From NCBI GenBank assembly GCA_025455885.1, contig JALOLR010000007.1, forward strand, positions 99,222 through 163,221: 64,000 nt of DNA, given 5' to 3'. The DNA is from Acidimicrobiales bacterium. GTDB lineage: Bacteria > Actinomycetota > Acidimicrobiia > Acidimicrobiales > Acidimicrobilacustridaceae. Each line of letters opens with the position of its first letter. Within the stretch, counting starts at the first letter, position 1. This document shows positions 9,419-17,441 of this stretch, one piece after another. The notes beneath the pieces were generated by a model. The model made no database searches, was not told where the DNA came from, and saw only the letters and a list, made by a program, of their open reading frames with translations. Both the position numbers and the translations under genes were made by a program.

Positions 9419-9928
9419 GTGTCCGACCAGCTCCTCTTCCTGTTGAAGCTGTGCCTCCTCGCGCTGCTCTACCTCTTCTTCTTCCGGGTGGTGCGCGCCG
9501 TGTGGGCCGAGCTGCGGACGCCCGAGCCCGCCTCGGCGCCGGTGCCCGCCGCCGGCGTCGCCGCGGCACCGGCCGCAGCCGACCCTGCGGCGAACGCGTC
9601 GTCGCGTCGGGAACGCAAGGCGGCGGCACGGGCCGCGAAGGCCGCACCCCGGCTCGTCGTGGTCGAACCCGCCGACCAGCGGGGCCGCGCCTACCCCCTC
9701 GGCAACGAGGCCTCGATCGGCCGCGCCGCCGGGTGCCAGATCACCGTCGACGACACCTTCGTCTCGCAGATCCACGCCCGGGTGTTCGCCCGCGACGGCC
9801 AGTGGATGGTCGAGGACCTCGGGTCGACCAACGGGACGTGGATGAACCGCCAGAAGGTGGCCGGCCCCGTGGCGGTCAACCGGGGTGATCGCGTACAGGT
9901 GGGCAACACGGTCCTGGAGCTGCGGTGA
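9419..9928 (+). CDS. fhaB: FhaB (FipA), membrane-anchored FHA-domain protein
   Basis: 169 residues: one N-terminal membrane segment (about 4-24), an Ala/Pro-rich linker, and a C-terminal FHA domain (about 95-169; IGRAAGCQI, VSQIHARVF, DLGSTNGTW). It reads phosphothreonine at the membrane, probably on PknB targets of the division and elongation machinery. GTG start. The stop overlaps the pstP GTG (GTGA), so the two are translationally coupled. Confidence 0.93.
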   Translation: MSDQLLFLLKLCLLALLYLFFFRVVRAVWAELRTPEPASAPVPAAGVAAAPAAADPAANASSRRERKAAARAAKAAPRLVVVEPADQRGRAYPLGNEASIGRAAGCQITVDDTFVSQIHARVFARDGQWMVEDLGSTNGTWMNRQKVAGPVAVNRGDRVQVGNTVLELR

Positions 9929-11265
9929 CCCGGTTCGTGTGGGGCGACGCCAGCGACATCGGTCGCGTGCGGTCGGCGAACGAGGACGCCGCGCTCGCCG
10001 TCGACGGACTGTTCGCGGTGGCCGACGGGATGGGCGGGCACCGTGGGGGCGACGTCGCCAGCCACCTCGCCCTCGAGGTCCTCCAGGAGCGGTTCGTCTC
10101 GGCCGGCACGGACGTGCTCGTCGACGCCGTGCAGGAGGCCAACCACGCCGTCGTGTCCCAGGCGGTGGCCGACGAGGGACTGAAGGGCATGGGCACCACG
10201 TTGTGCGCCATGGCCCTCGTCGACGCCGGCGGTGAGGACGCCATCGCCGTCGTCAACGTCGGCGACTCGCGCCTCTACCTGCTCTCCGACGGTGCGCTCA
10301 CCCAGATCACCGAGGACCACAGCCTCGTCGCCACGATGGAGCGCCAGGGCCGCCTCACGCGAGCCGAGGCCGCGGTGCACCCCCAGCGCAACATCCTGAC
10401 CCGCGCCCTCGGGATCGACAGCGCCGTGCTCGTCGACTCCTGGGAGATCGTGCCCGTCGTCGGCGACCGGTACCTGATCTGCAGCGACGGGCTGTTCAAC
10501 GAGGTGGACGACAACCGCCTCGCCGCCACACTCCGCCGCCTGGCCGACCCGACCGAGGCGGCGCGTGAGCTCGTCCGTCTGGCCAACGAGTCCGGGGGGC
10601 GCGACAACATCACCTGCGTGGTGGTCGACGTCGTCGACGCCACGGCCGTCGACGCGTCGACGCCGCCGAGCATCACGAGGGTCTCGCCGGTCCCCGCGCT
10701 CACCGCGGGCGCGGCGGCCCGGCCCGTCGAGGTGGCCGCCGACCCTCCCGACGAACCGCGTCGTCGCCGCCGCAGGGACCCCGACCGCCCCCGCAGCCGC
10801 TTCACCTGGCGGGTGGCGCTCTTCCTCGTCGCGCTCGTCGCCGTCGTCGCCGCGGCGGTGGGGGCCGTGTACTGGACCGGCACCAGCACCTACTACGTCG
10901 CCGTCGAGGGCGACCAGGTCGCCATCTTCCGGGGGAAGCCCGGCGGCGTGCTGTGGATCTCGCCGGAGCTCGTCGAGGTCACCGCGCTGTCGATCGACCA
11001 GGTGCCCCCCGCCTCTCGCCTCGACGTCGAGGCCGGTCGCGAGCAGGCCACCCTCGACGACGCCCGGCGCTACGTGGCGAACCTCTTCGACCAGATCTCG
11101 ATGTCGACGACGACCACGACGTCGACGACCACGACGGTGCCGACCACCGCCGTGCCCTTCGTGGGCCTCGATCCCGGGGCCCCCGATCCCGCGGCGCCCG
11201 ATCCCGCGGCGCCCGATCCCGCAGCGCCCGATCCCGCAGCGGTCGCGCCCCAACCCGTCCCGTGA
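9925..11265 (+). CDS. pstP: PstP, PP2C-type Ser/Thr protein phosphatase
   Basis: 446 residues. Cytosolic PP2C domain (about 1-240) with metal-binding motifs ADGMGGH (33-39), VGDSR (112-116), CSDGL (186-190) and GGRDNIT (224-230). An Arg-rich linker, one membrane segment (about 295-317) and a small extracytoplasmic domain follow. The tail is low-complexity Thr/Ser, then repeated PDPAA. It removes the phosphates added by PknB, encoded three genes on. GTGA overlaps couple it to fhaB before and rodA after. The domain plan matches mycobacterial PstP except for the repeat tail. Confidence 0.95.
   Translation: MTRFVWGDASDIGRVRSANEDAALAVDGLFAVADGMGGHRGGDVASHLALEVLQERFVSAGTDVLVDAVQEANHAVVSQAVADEGLKGMGTTLCAMALVDAGGEDAIAVVNVGDSRLYLLSDGALTQITEDHSLVATMERQGRLTRAEAAVHPQRNILTRALGIDSAVLVDSWEIVPVVGDRYLICSDGLFNEVDDNRLAATLRRLADPTEAARELVRLANESGGRDNITCVVVDVVDATAVDASTPPSITRVSPVPALTAGAAARPVEVAADPPDEPRRRRRRDPDRPRSRFTWRVALFLVALVAVVAAAVGAVYWTGTSTYYVAVEGDQVAIFRGKPGGVLWISPELVEVTALSIDQVPPASRLDVEAGREQATLDDARRYVANLFDQISMSTTTTTSTTTTVPTTAVPFVGLDPGAPDPAAPDPAAPDPAAPDPAAVAPQPVP
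11170..11244 (+). repeat. 15-bp tandem repeat in the pstP tail (5 units)
   Basis: Five successive 15-bp units of the form GATCCCGCGGCGCCC encode PDPAA repeats at the PstP C-terminus. The first and last units are diverged and the middle ones nearly identical, so length variation by slippage is plausible. Confidence 0.9.
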
Positions 11266-12581
11266 CCCACCGCCGGAACACCGAGCTGGGGCTGATGCTC
11301 CTGGTCGTCGTCATCACCGCCGGGGCCTACGTCCTGGCCAGCCTCGGCGCCGATGCGCAGATCCCGGCGAACATCGTCCCGTTCCTCGTCGGGGTCCTCG
11401 GTCTGCTCCTGCTCGGCCACCTGGCGCTGCGGCGACTGGCCCCCGACGCCAACCCGATCCTGCTCCCCGTCGCCGCGCTCCTGAACGGCCTCGGCTACGT
11501 CGTCATCGCCGGCCTCGACGAGCAGCTCGCCCGCCAGCAGGCCGTGTGGACCGCCGTCGGGATCGGCGCCTTCGTCGGCACGTTGGTCGTCGTGAAGCGG
11601 CCCCGCGACCTCGAGCGCTACCGCTACACGTTCGCCGTCGTCGGCCTGGGGCTCCTGTTGCTGCCGCTGCTCCCGGTGATCGGCCGGACGATCAACGGCA
11701 GCCGGATCTGGGTGGCCATCGGCCCCGTCAACTTCCAGCCCGGCGAGGTGGCCAAGGTCGTCCTCGCCCTCTTCTTCGCCGCGTACCTGGCCGACCAGCG
11801 CGAGCTCATCGCCACGAGCACCTGGAAGGTGGGACCGCTCCGTCTCCCCGACCCGAAGTACCTCGGTCCGATCGTCATCGCCTGGCTCGTCTCGCTCGTC
11901 GTGATGGTGTACCAGCGCGACCTCGGGTCGTCGCTGCTCTTCTTCGCGCTGTTCGTCGTGATGCTCTGGGTGGCCACCGAGCGACCGTCCTTCCTCGTGC
12001 TCGGCGCCGGCCTGTTCGGCGTGGGCGCCTACATCGCCTGGCGGCTCTTCGGCCACGTGCAGGAGCGCGTCGAGATCTGGTTCGACCCGTGGCAGGACCC
12101 CAGCGGATCGGGCTACCAGATCATCCAGGGACTGTTCGCGATGGCCTTCGGCGGCGTGGCCGGCACGGGGCTGGGCCTCGGTGGCCAGGTCCGCATCCCG
12201 GCCAGCGAGAACGACTTCATCTTCGCCGTCATCGCCGAGCAGCTCGGGTTGCTCGGCGGCACCCTCGTCATCGTCGCGTTCCTGTTGATGGTCGGGGCCG
12301 GGCTGCGCATCGCGCTGCTCGCCGACCACGCCTTCGACAAGCTCCTCGCCACCGGGCTCACCCTGTTGCTCGGGGTGCAGGCGTTCATCATCATCGGGGG
12401 CGTCACCCGGCTCCTGCCGCTCACCGGCGTCACGCTCCCGTTCGTCTCCTACGGCGGTTCGTCCCTGGTCGTGAACTACGTCCTGTTGGCCCTGCTGCTC
12501 CGGTTGAGCGACCGGCGCAGCACGCGGCCGGCGGCGGTCGAGGCGACCGAGGCACCCGTCGCCGGCCGCGTCGGGCCGTGA
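11262..12581 (+). CDS. rodA: RodA/FtsW-family peptidoglycan glycosyltransferase
   Basis: 439-residue SEDS protein with about ten or more membrane segments. NGSRIWVAIG, FQPGEVAKV, the YQRDLGSSLLF segment and the C-terminal VSYGGSSLV are SEDS hallmarks. It polymerises lipid II together with the class B PBP encoded next. The position between pstP and pbpA is that of mycobacterial rodA, so I favour RodA over FtsW. The GTG start overlaps the pstP stop, and the stop overlaps the pbpA GTG; a long upstream open frame in the same phase is only a shadow of pstP. Confidence 0.93.
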   Translation: MTHRRNTELGLMLLVVVITAGAYVLASLGADAQIPANIVPFLVGVLGLLLLGHLALRRLAPDANPILLPVAALLNGLGYVVIAGLDEQLARQQAVWTAVGIGAFVGTLVVVKRPRDLERYRYTFAVVGLGLLLLPLLPVIGRTINGSRIWVAIGPVNFQPGEVAKVVLALFFAAYLADQRELIATSTWKVGPLRLPDPKYLGPIVIAWLVSLVVMVYQRDLGSSLLFFALFVVMLWVATERPSFLVLGAGLFGVGAYIAWRLFGHVQERVEIWFDPWQDPSGSGYQIIQGLFAMAFGGVAGTGLGLGGQVRIPASENDFIFAVIAEQLGLLGGTLVIVAFLLMVGAGLRIALLADHAFDKLLATGLTLLLGVQAFIIIGGVTRLLPLTGVTLPFVSYGGSSLVVNYVLLALLLRLSDRRSTRPAAVEATEAPVAGRVGP

Positions 12582-14050
12582 ACCGCAGCATCCGCCGCCT
12601 CGGCATCGGCCTGGTCGTCTGCTACCTGGCGCTGTTCGTCAAGCTCAACTGGATCCAGGTCGTCGACGCCCCGGACCTCCAGGCCAACCCCCTCAACACC
12701 GCCGAGATCCGCCAGGACTTCAACCGGCCCCGTGGCGCCATCACCTCGGCCGACGGCGCGCTGTTGGCCCAGAGCATCCCGAACCCCGACCCCGAGTCGG
12801 AGTTCGAGCGGCTGCGCGTCTACCCGGAGGGCGACCTCTTCGGTCACGTCACCGGCTACTTCTCGTTCCAGTACGGGGCGACCGGCATCGAGCGCCAGTA
12901 CACCGACGAGCTCACCGGGCAGACCTTCACCCAGCAGGTCCGAGGCCTGGGCGACCTGCTCGTCCAGGAGGAGAACGTCGGCAACGTCACCGTCTCGGTG
13001 CGCCGGGACCTCCAGCAGGTGGCCCGCGACGAGCTCGGCGAGCGCGAGGGATCGGTGGTGGCGCTCGATCCGCGCACCGGGGAGATGCTGGCCTTCTGGA
13101 GCTACCCGAGCTTCGACCCGAACCTGTTGAGCGGGACCGACATCGCCGCCACCCAGGACGCGTGGGGCCTGCTCAACCTCGCGCCCGGCGCACCCCTGCA
13201 GGCCCACCAGTACCAGGAGCGGTACTTCCCCGGCTCCACGTTCAAGATCGTCACGGGCTCGAACGGGCTGCAGAGCGGTCGGGTCACCAACGAAGAGCCG
13301 GTGTACCCACGGGTCTCGAGCTACACCCCGCCGCAGACCAACCTGCCCATCTCGAACTTCGGCGGCCAGGTCTGCGGGGGCGCGCTCCCCGAGATCCTGC
13401 GCGTGTCGTGCAACTCCTCGTTCGCCCAGATGGGCCAGGAGACCATCGGGGCGGCGGACATGATCCGGGGCTCGGAGGCGTTCGGCTTCAACCAGAGCGT
13501 CCCCATCGACATGCCGGCACCGGCCCGGTCGAACTTCCCGACCGACGTGGTGACCAACCCGCCGAAGCTGGCCCAGGCGTCGATCGGGCAGAGCGACGTC
13601 GCCGCCACCCCCATGCAGATGGCGATGGTCACCGGCGCCGTCACCAACGGCGGCACGATCATGACGCCGCACCTGATGACCTCGATCCGCGACAGCGAGG
13701 GGGCCGTCGTGCGCGAGGCGGAGGTGCGCCCGTGGCTGTCGGCGGTGTCGCCCGAGCACGCCGAGACCATGCGCGTCGACCTCCTCGGGGTCGTGGAGCG
13801 GGGCACCGCCACCGGTCTGCAGATCCCCGGCTTCGAGGTCGGCGGCAAGACCGGCACCGCCCAGCTCGGCACCGACCCGCCGCGCAGCCACACGTGGATC
13901 GTCGGCTTCGCCGGGCCGCCGGGACAGCCCGCCACCGTGGCGGTCGCGGTCGTGGTGCTGAACCAGAGCGGCGGCAGCGAGGCCACCGGCGGCCGGGTCG
14001 CGGCCCCCATCGCCCGCGCCGTGCTCGAGGCGTCGCTCGGGGTCCGATGA
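12578..14050 (+). CDS. pbpA: class B penicillin-binding protein (PbpA, transpeptidase)
   Basis: 490-residue D,D-transpeptidase with an uncleaved N-terminal anchor (about 9-24). The catalytic triad of motifs is intact: SxxK as STFK (Ser220-Lys223), SxN as SCN (277-279) and KTGT (424-427). It crosslinks the glycan made by RodA. Start is a GTG overlapping the rodA stop. Its size and position match mycobacterial PbpA, which lies between rodA and the kinases. Confidence 0.94.
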   Translation: MNRSIRRLGIGLVVCYLALFVKLNWIQVVDAPDLQANPLNTAEIRQDFNRPRGAITSADGALLAQSIPNPDPESEFERLRVYPEGDLFGHVTGYFSFQYGATGIERQYTDELTGQTFTQQVRGLGDLLVQEENVGNVTVSVRRDLQQVARDELGEREGSVVALDPRTGEMLAFWSYPSFDPNLLSGTDIAATQDAWGLLNLAPGAPLQAHQYQERYFPGSTFKIVTGSNGLQSGRVTNEEPVYPRVSSYTPPQTNLPISNFGGQVCGGALPEILRVSCNSSFAQMGQETIGAADMIRGSEAFGFNQSVPIDMPAPARSNFPTDVVTNPPKLAQASIGQSDVAATPMQMAMVTGAVTNGGTIMTPHLMTSIRDSEGAVVREAEVRPWLSAVSPEHAETMRVDLLGVVERGTATGLQIPGFEVGGKTGTAQLGTDPPRSHTWIVGFAGPPGQPATVAVAVVVLNQSGGSEATGGRVAAPIARAVLEASLGVR

Positions 14051-14098
14051 GCGGCGCCCCGGCCCGTCGGGTGCCCCGGTCGCCCGCGGGCGCGTCGG

Positions 14099-14104
14099 TA
14101 GTGT
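14099..14104 (+). promoter_or_regulatory. candidate -10 element for pknB
   Basis: TAGTGT ends 9 nt before the pknB ATG, and no SD is present. pknB may therefore have its own leaderless transcript besides readthrough from pbpA. Confidence 0.35.
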
Positions 14105-14113
14105 GGCGCCGGT

Positions 14114-15910
14114 ATGGCTGACACCCCGACCGGGCCCACGGTCTTCAACGACCGCTACGAGCTGCATCGCAAGCTGGCCCGCGGCGGGATGGCCGACGTC
14201 TACCTCGCCAAGGACCTCCTGCTCGACCGCCCGGTGGCCGTCAAGGTCCTGTTCCCGGAGTACGCCCGCGACGACACGTTCGTCCAGCGGTTCCGCCGCG
14301 AGGCGCAGGCCGCCGCCAACCTGAACCATCCGAACATCGTCGCGGTGTACGACTGGGGCTCGCAGTACGAGACGTACTTCATCGTCATGGAGTACGTCGA
14401 GAGCCGGCCGCTGTCCGACATCATCCGCACCGAGGGCCCATTGCCCGCCGACCGCGCCGCGATGATCGCCGCCGACGTGGCGGCCGCCCTCGCCTTCGCC
14501 CATCGCAACGGCGTCGTGCACCGCGACGTGAAGCCGGGGAACATCCTCATCACGTCGTCGGGTGAGGTGAAGGTGGCCGACTTCGGCATCGCGCAGGCGG
14601 TCACCACCGGCGAGGACACGGTGAACCTCACCCAGGCCGGCTCGGTCATGGGCACGGCCACCTACTTCTCACCCGAGCAGGCCCAGGGTCGGGCCGTCGA
14701 CCCGCGCAGCGACGTCTACAGCCTCGGTTGTGTCCTCTACGAGTCGGTCACCTCCCGTCCGCCGTTCAGCGGCGACACCCCGGTGGCCATCGCCTACAAG
14801 CACGTGCAGGAGGCCGCGGTCCCGCCGCGCCGCGTCAACCCCGAGGTGCCGGTCCCGCTCGAGGCGATCGTCATGCGCTGCCTGGCCAAGCAGCCCCCCG
14901 ACCGGTACGCGAGCGCCGAGGACCTCCGCACCGACCTCCGGGCGTTCCTCGACGGGGCGCCGGTGCGGGCCATGGGGGCTGTCGCAGCGGCGGCGGCCGC
15001 CGCCGGGGCCGTCGTGGGCGCAGGGGTGGGCGACGCCACGATGGCGGTGCCGGCGGCCGCGGGCGGACCGGGCACCCCGCCGGGCGGCACGCCGCCCTAC
15101 GTGCCCCCGGACGAACCCCGCAAGCGCACCGGCCTCTACGTGGCGCTGCTGCTCGGTGGCCTCGCGCTCGTGGCCCTGATCCTCTTCTTCGTCGGCACCC
15201 GCCTCAACCAGCCCACCCGGCAGGTGGCCGTCCCCGACGTGATCGGGATCCAGGTCACCGACGCCGTGAACCGGGTGCAGGCCGCCGGCTTCAAGGTCGA
15301 GACCAAGAACGAGACGAGCGACCGACCGGCGGGGACCGTGTTCGCCCAGACGCCGGCGGGCAACACCAACGCCGACGAGGGTTCCACGGTGCTGTTGCGG
15401 GTGAGCGGCGGGCTCGGCGAGGCGCCGGTGCCGGGGGTGGTGGGCCGCACCCGGGCGGCGGCCGAGTCGTTGCTCACCAACGCCGGCTTCGTCCCCAACG
15501 TCACCGAACGGCCCGACGCGTCGGTCCCCGCCGGCCAGGTCATCAGCCAGAGCCCGGTGGCCGACCAGCTCGCCGAGCGGGGCTCGGTGGTCGAGCTCGT
15601 GGTGTCGTCGGGTCCGGCGCAGGTGACCATCCCCGACGTCGTCGGCCAGAACGCCTCCGCGGCGTCGAACACGCTCGGCCAGCTCCGCCTCCAGGTGAGC
15701 ACCCAGCAGCAGTCCTCGGCGTCGGTCCCGGCCGGCGACGTGATCTCCACCTCCCCGCCGGCCGGGACCTCGGTGCCCGAGGGCGCCACCGTGACGCTCG
15801 TGGTCTCGACGGGCCCGCCGCCCACGACGACCACGGCGCCGCCTCCCTCCACCACCACCACCCGCCCGCCGAGCACCACGACGTCGTCGACCTCCACCAC
15901 CGCTCCCTGA
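14114..15910 (+). CDS. pknB: PknB, PASTA-domain Ser/Thr protein kinase
   Basis: 598 residues. The kinase domain (about 15-275) has the glycine loop, Lys44 in AVKVL, HRDVKPGN (catalytic Asp138) and DFG (156-158). A juxtamembrane linker rich in Ala, Gly and Pro and one membrane segment (about 340-362) follow. Three PASTA domains come next (about 373-438, 439-506, 507-571), and the tail is Thr/Pro/Ser-rich. PASTA domains sense muropeptides or lipid II at growth sites. Mycobacteria carry pknA beside pknB, but here this is the only kinase in the locus. Confidence 0.95.
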   Translation: MADTPTGPTVFNDRYELHRKLARGGMADVYLAKDLLLDRPVAVKVLFPEYARDDTFVQRFRREAQAAANLNHPNIVAVYDWGSQYETYFIVMEYVESRPLSDIIRTEGPLPADRAAMIAADVAAALAFAHRNGVVHRDVKPGNILITSSGEVKVADFGIAQAVTTGEDTVNLTQAGSVMGTATYFSPEQAQGRAVDPRSDVYSLGCVLYESVTSRPPFSGDTPVAIAYKHVQEAAVPPRRVNPEVPVPLEAIVMRCLAKQPPDRYASAEDLRTDLRAFLDGAPVRAMGAVAAAAAAAGAVVGAGVGDATMAVPAAAGGPGTPPGGTPPYVPPDEPRKRTGLYVALLLGGLALVALILFFVGTRLNQPTRQVAVPDVIGIQVTDAVNRVQAAGFKVETKNETSDRPAGTVFAQTPAGNTNADEGSTVLLRVSGGLGEAPVPGVVGRTRAAAESLLTNAGFVPNVTERPDASVPAGQVISQSPVADQLAERGSVVELVVSSGPAQVTIPDVVGQNASAASNTLGQLRLQVSTQQQSSASVPAGDVISTSPPAGTSVPEGATVTLVVSTGPPPTTTTAPPPSTTTTRPPSTTTSSTSTTAP

Positions 15911-15923
15911 GCGGCCCGGCCGC

Positions 15924-16505
15924 TCAGGCCCGGCAGCGCTCCAGGAAGTTGGCCACGAGCCGGTGGCCGCCCGCGGTGAGGATCGACTCCGGGTGGAACT
16001 GCACGCCTTCCACGTCGGCGTCACGGTGGCGCAGGCCCATGACCAGCCCGTCGTCGGTCTCGGCGGTGACCGTGAGGACGGCGGGCACGCTGTCCCTCGC
16101 CACGACGAGGGAGTGGTACCGGGTGGCCTCGAAGGGCTGCGGGAGCCCGGTGAAGACGCCGGTCCCGTCGTGGCGGATGAGCGACGTCTTGCCGTGCATG
16201 ACGTCGGGGGCGCGCACCACCTCGCCGCCGAAGACCTGGCCGATGCACTGGTGGCCGAGGCAGACACCGAAGACCGGCCGTCGGCCGGTGAAGTGCCGGA
16301 TCACCTCGTTCGAGAGCCCGGCGTCCTCGGGGCGTCCGGGGCCCGGGGAGATGAGGACGCCGTCGGGGTCGAGGGCGACGATCTGGTCGAGGGTGAGCTC
16401 GTCGCTGCGGTGGACGAGGGGCTCGGCCCCGAGCTCGCCGAGGTACTGCACGAGGTTGAAGACGAACGAGTCGTAGTTGTCGAGCACGACGATCCGGGGG
16501 GCCAT
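15924..16505 (-). CDS. pabA: aminodeoxychorismate/anthranilate synthase component II (glutamine amidotransferase)
   Basis: 193-residue class I glutamine amidotransferase that supplies ammonia to a chorismate-using partner for folate or tryptophan. The triad is complete: Cys82 in GVCLGHQ, His171 and Glu173 in QFHPES. The N-terminal DNYDSF motif confirms the ATG at 16505; an upstream in-frame ATG adds 17 unrelated residues. TAGCGT lies 8 nt before the start with no SD. The mycobacterial equivalent next to pknB is called trpG. No component I gene is present here, so pabA and trpG roles cannot be separated. Confidence 0.92.
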   Translation of the reverse strand: MAPRIVVLDNYDSFVFNLVQYLGELGAEPLVHRSDELTLDQIVALDPDGVLISPGPGRPEDAGLSNEVIRHFTGRRPVFGVCLGHQCIGQVFGGEVVRAPDVMHGKTSLIRHDGTGVFTGLPQPFEATRYHSLVVARDSVPAVLTVTAETDDGLVMGLRHRDADVEGVQFHPESILTAGGHRLVANFLERCRA

Positions 16506-16513
16506 CGGTGCCG

Positions 16514-16519
16514 ACGCTA
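16514..16519 (-). promoter_or_regulatory. candidate -10 element for pabA/trpG
   Basis: Minus-strand TAGCGT ends 8 nt before the ATG; a leaderless transcript is likely. Confidence 0.35.
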
Positions 16520-16625
16520 CCGCCCCCCGGGCGCTCGTCTCCCCGGGGTTCCCCACCTCGCACCGGGGTCGGCATCCGGCCCGGAGGGGGCCGGGGGCGT
16601 GCTCGCCCCGACCGGGGACGGCCGC

Positions 16626-16631
16626 TAGCCT
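16626..16631 (+). promoter_or_regulatory. candidate -10 element for crgA
   Basis: TAGCCT ends 8 nt before the crgA ATG, and no SD is visible. Confidence 0.3.
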
Positions 16632-16639
16632 CCGGTGCG

Positions 16640-16957
16640 ATGGCCACCGACAAGCGCCCGCCCCCGTCCCGTCGCACCGGAGGTCGGGTCACCCCCAAGG
16701 GAGGGCCGTCGCCGAAGAAGGGGGGCCCGACCGGCCCCGACGCCTCGACCCGCTACACCCCGCCGGCGCCGAAGGCGTCGACGATCAGCCCTCCGTGGGT
16801 GCCGTGGCTGATGGCCGTGCTGTTCGTGCTGGGCGTGGCGGTCATCTTCCTGCACTACACCGAGGTCCTCCTCCCGGGCGCGGCGAGCGCCTGGTGGATC
16901 TTCGTCGGGCTGGGGCTCATCCTCGGCGGGATCATCACCGCCACCCAGCTGCGCTGA
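16640..16957 (+). CDS. crgA: CrgA, cell-division septation protein
   Basis: 105-residue CrgA family member: a basic, Pro/Lys/Gly-rich cytosolic N-terminus (about 1-50) and two C-terminal membrane segments (about 55-73 and 84-102). The WVPWLM and GLGLILGGIITATQ stretches are characteristic. CrgA recruits septal proteins such as FtsI and PBPs in actinobacteria. The ATG at 16640 fits the family N-terminus. The position after pknB and trpG repeats the mycobacterial order. Confidence 0.92.
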   Translation: MATDKRPPPSRRTGGRVTPKGGPSPKKGGPTGPDASTRYTPPAPKASTISPPWVPWLMAVLFVLGVAVIFLHYTEVLLPGAASAWWIFVGLGLILGGIITATQLR

Positions 16958-16968
16958 GCCCGCCGGTG

Positions 16969-17073
16969 CTGTCCACAGCGGCGCTGCCGGGCCGTCAGCC
17001 AGGGTTGCGAACACGTGGCGCCCGGATGACATCCGCGTGACCTCTCACAACGCTGTCCCCAGCCTGTGGACGA
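16969..17073. other. gap between convergent genes with two opposed DnaA-box-like 9-mers
   Basis: CTGTCCACA (16969-16977) and TGTGGACGA (17065-17073, opposite orientation) each differ by one base from the high-GC DnaA box TTGTCCACA. They form 8-bp inverted arms about 85 nt apart between crgA and the minus-strand gene. Two sites are too few for an origin, and chance or termination is equally possible. Confidence 0.2.
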
Positions 17074-17095
17074 CGGGCGGGGCCGGGGACGGGCC

Positions 17096-17422
17096 TCAGA
17101 TGTCGTCGACGGGGGCCATGAGCGTCATGTCCTCCTGGCAGTGCCGGGGGGGCTCGGGGTCGGCGTCGGGGGCCACGGTCATGCGGACCTCCGCTCCGCA
17201 GATCTCGCAGCGATAGGCGATCTTCACCTTCCGCAGCTCACCGGCCGGCGGCGGCTCGGGGATCGGGCGGGCCATCCCGCCGAGCAACAGCACCCCGAGG
17301 CGCAGGATCGCCCAACAGGCGCCGGCCGCCACCAGCACCCGGCCCAGGCCGTAGCCGGCGGCGAGGGCGGCGGCCGCGCCGAGGAGGACGATCCCCGCCA
17401 CGACGGGGTGCTTGAGGCGCAC
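17096..17422 (-). CDS. two-helix membrane protein with C-terminal four-residue metal-ribbon-like motif
   Basis: 108 residues, not recognised as a named family. Two adjacent hydrophobic segments lie at about 6-25 and 27-45. The soluble C-terminus has YRCEICGAEVRM, then an acidic proline-rich turn and RHCQEDM. The CxxC plus a later His-Cys resembles an incomplete zinc ribbon. The start is GTG at 17422; no earlier start exists in frame after the preceding gene. It lies 19 bp downstream of the thiolase on the same strand, so the two are probably co-transcribed. Confidence 0.65.
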   Translation of the reverse strand: MRLKHPVVAGIVLLGAAAALAAGYGLGRVLVAAGACWAILRLGVLLLGGMARPIPEPPPAGELRKVKIAYRCEICGAEVRMTVAPDADPEPPRHCQEDMTLMAPVDDI

Positions 17423-17441
17423 GGCCGGTCCCGATCCGACC

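Noticed and set aside
11089..11244. Thr-rich and PDPAA repeats as a non-coding microsatellite
   Set aside because: The repeats keep the pstP reading frame and are explained as a protein tail.
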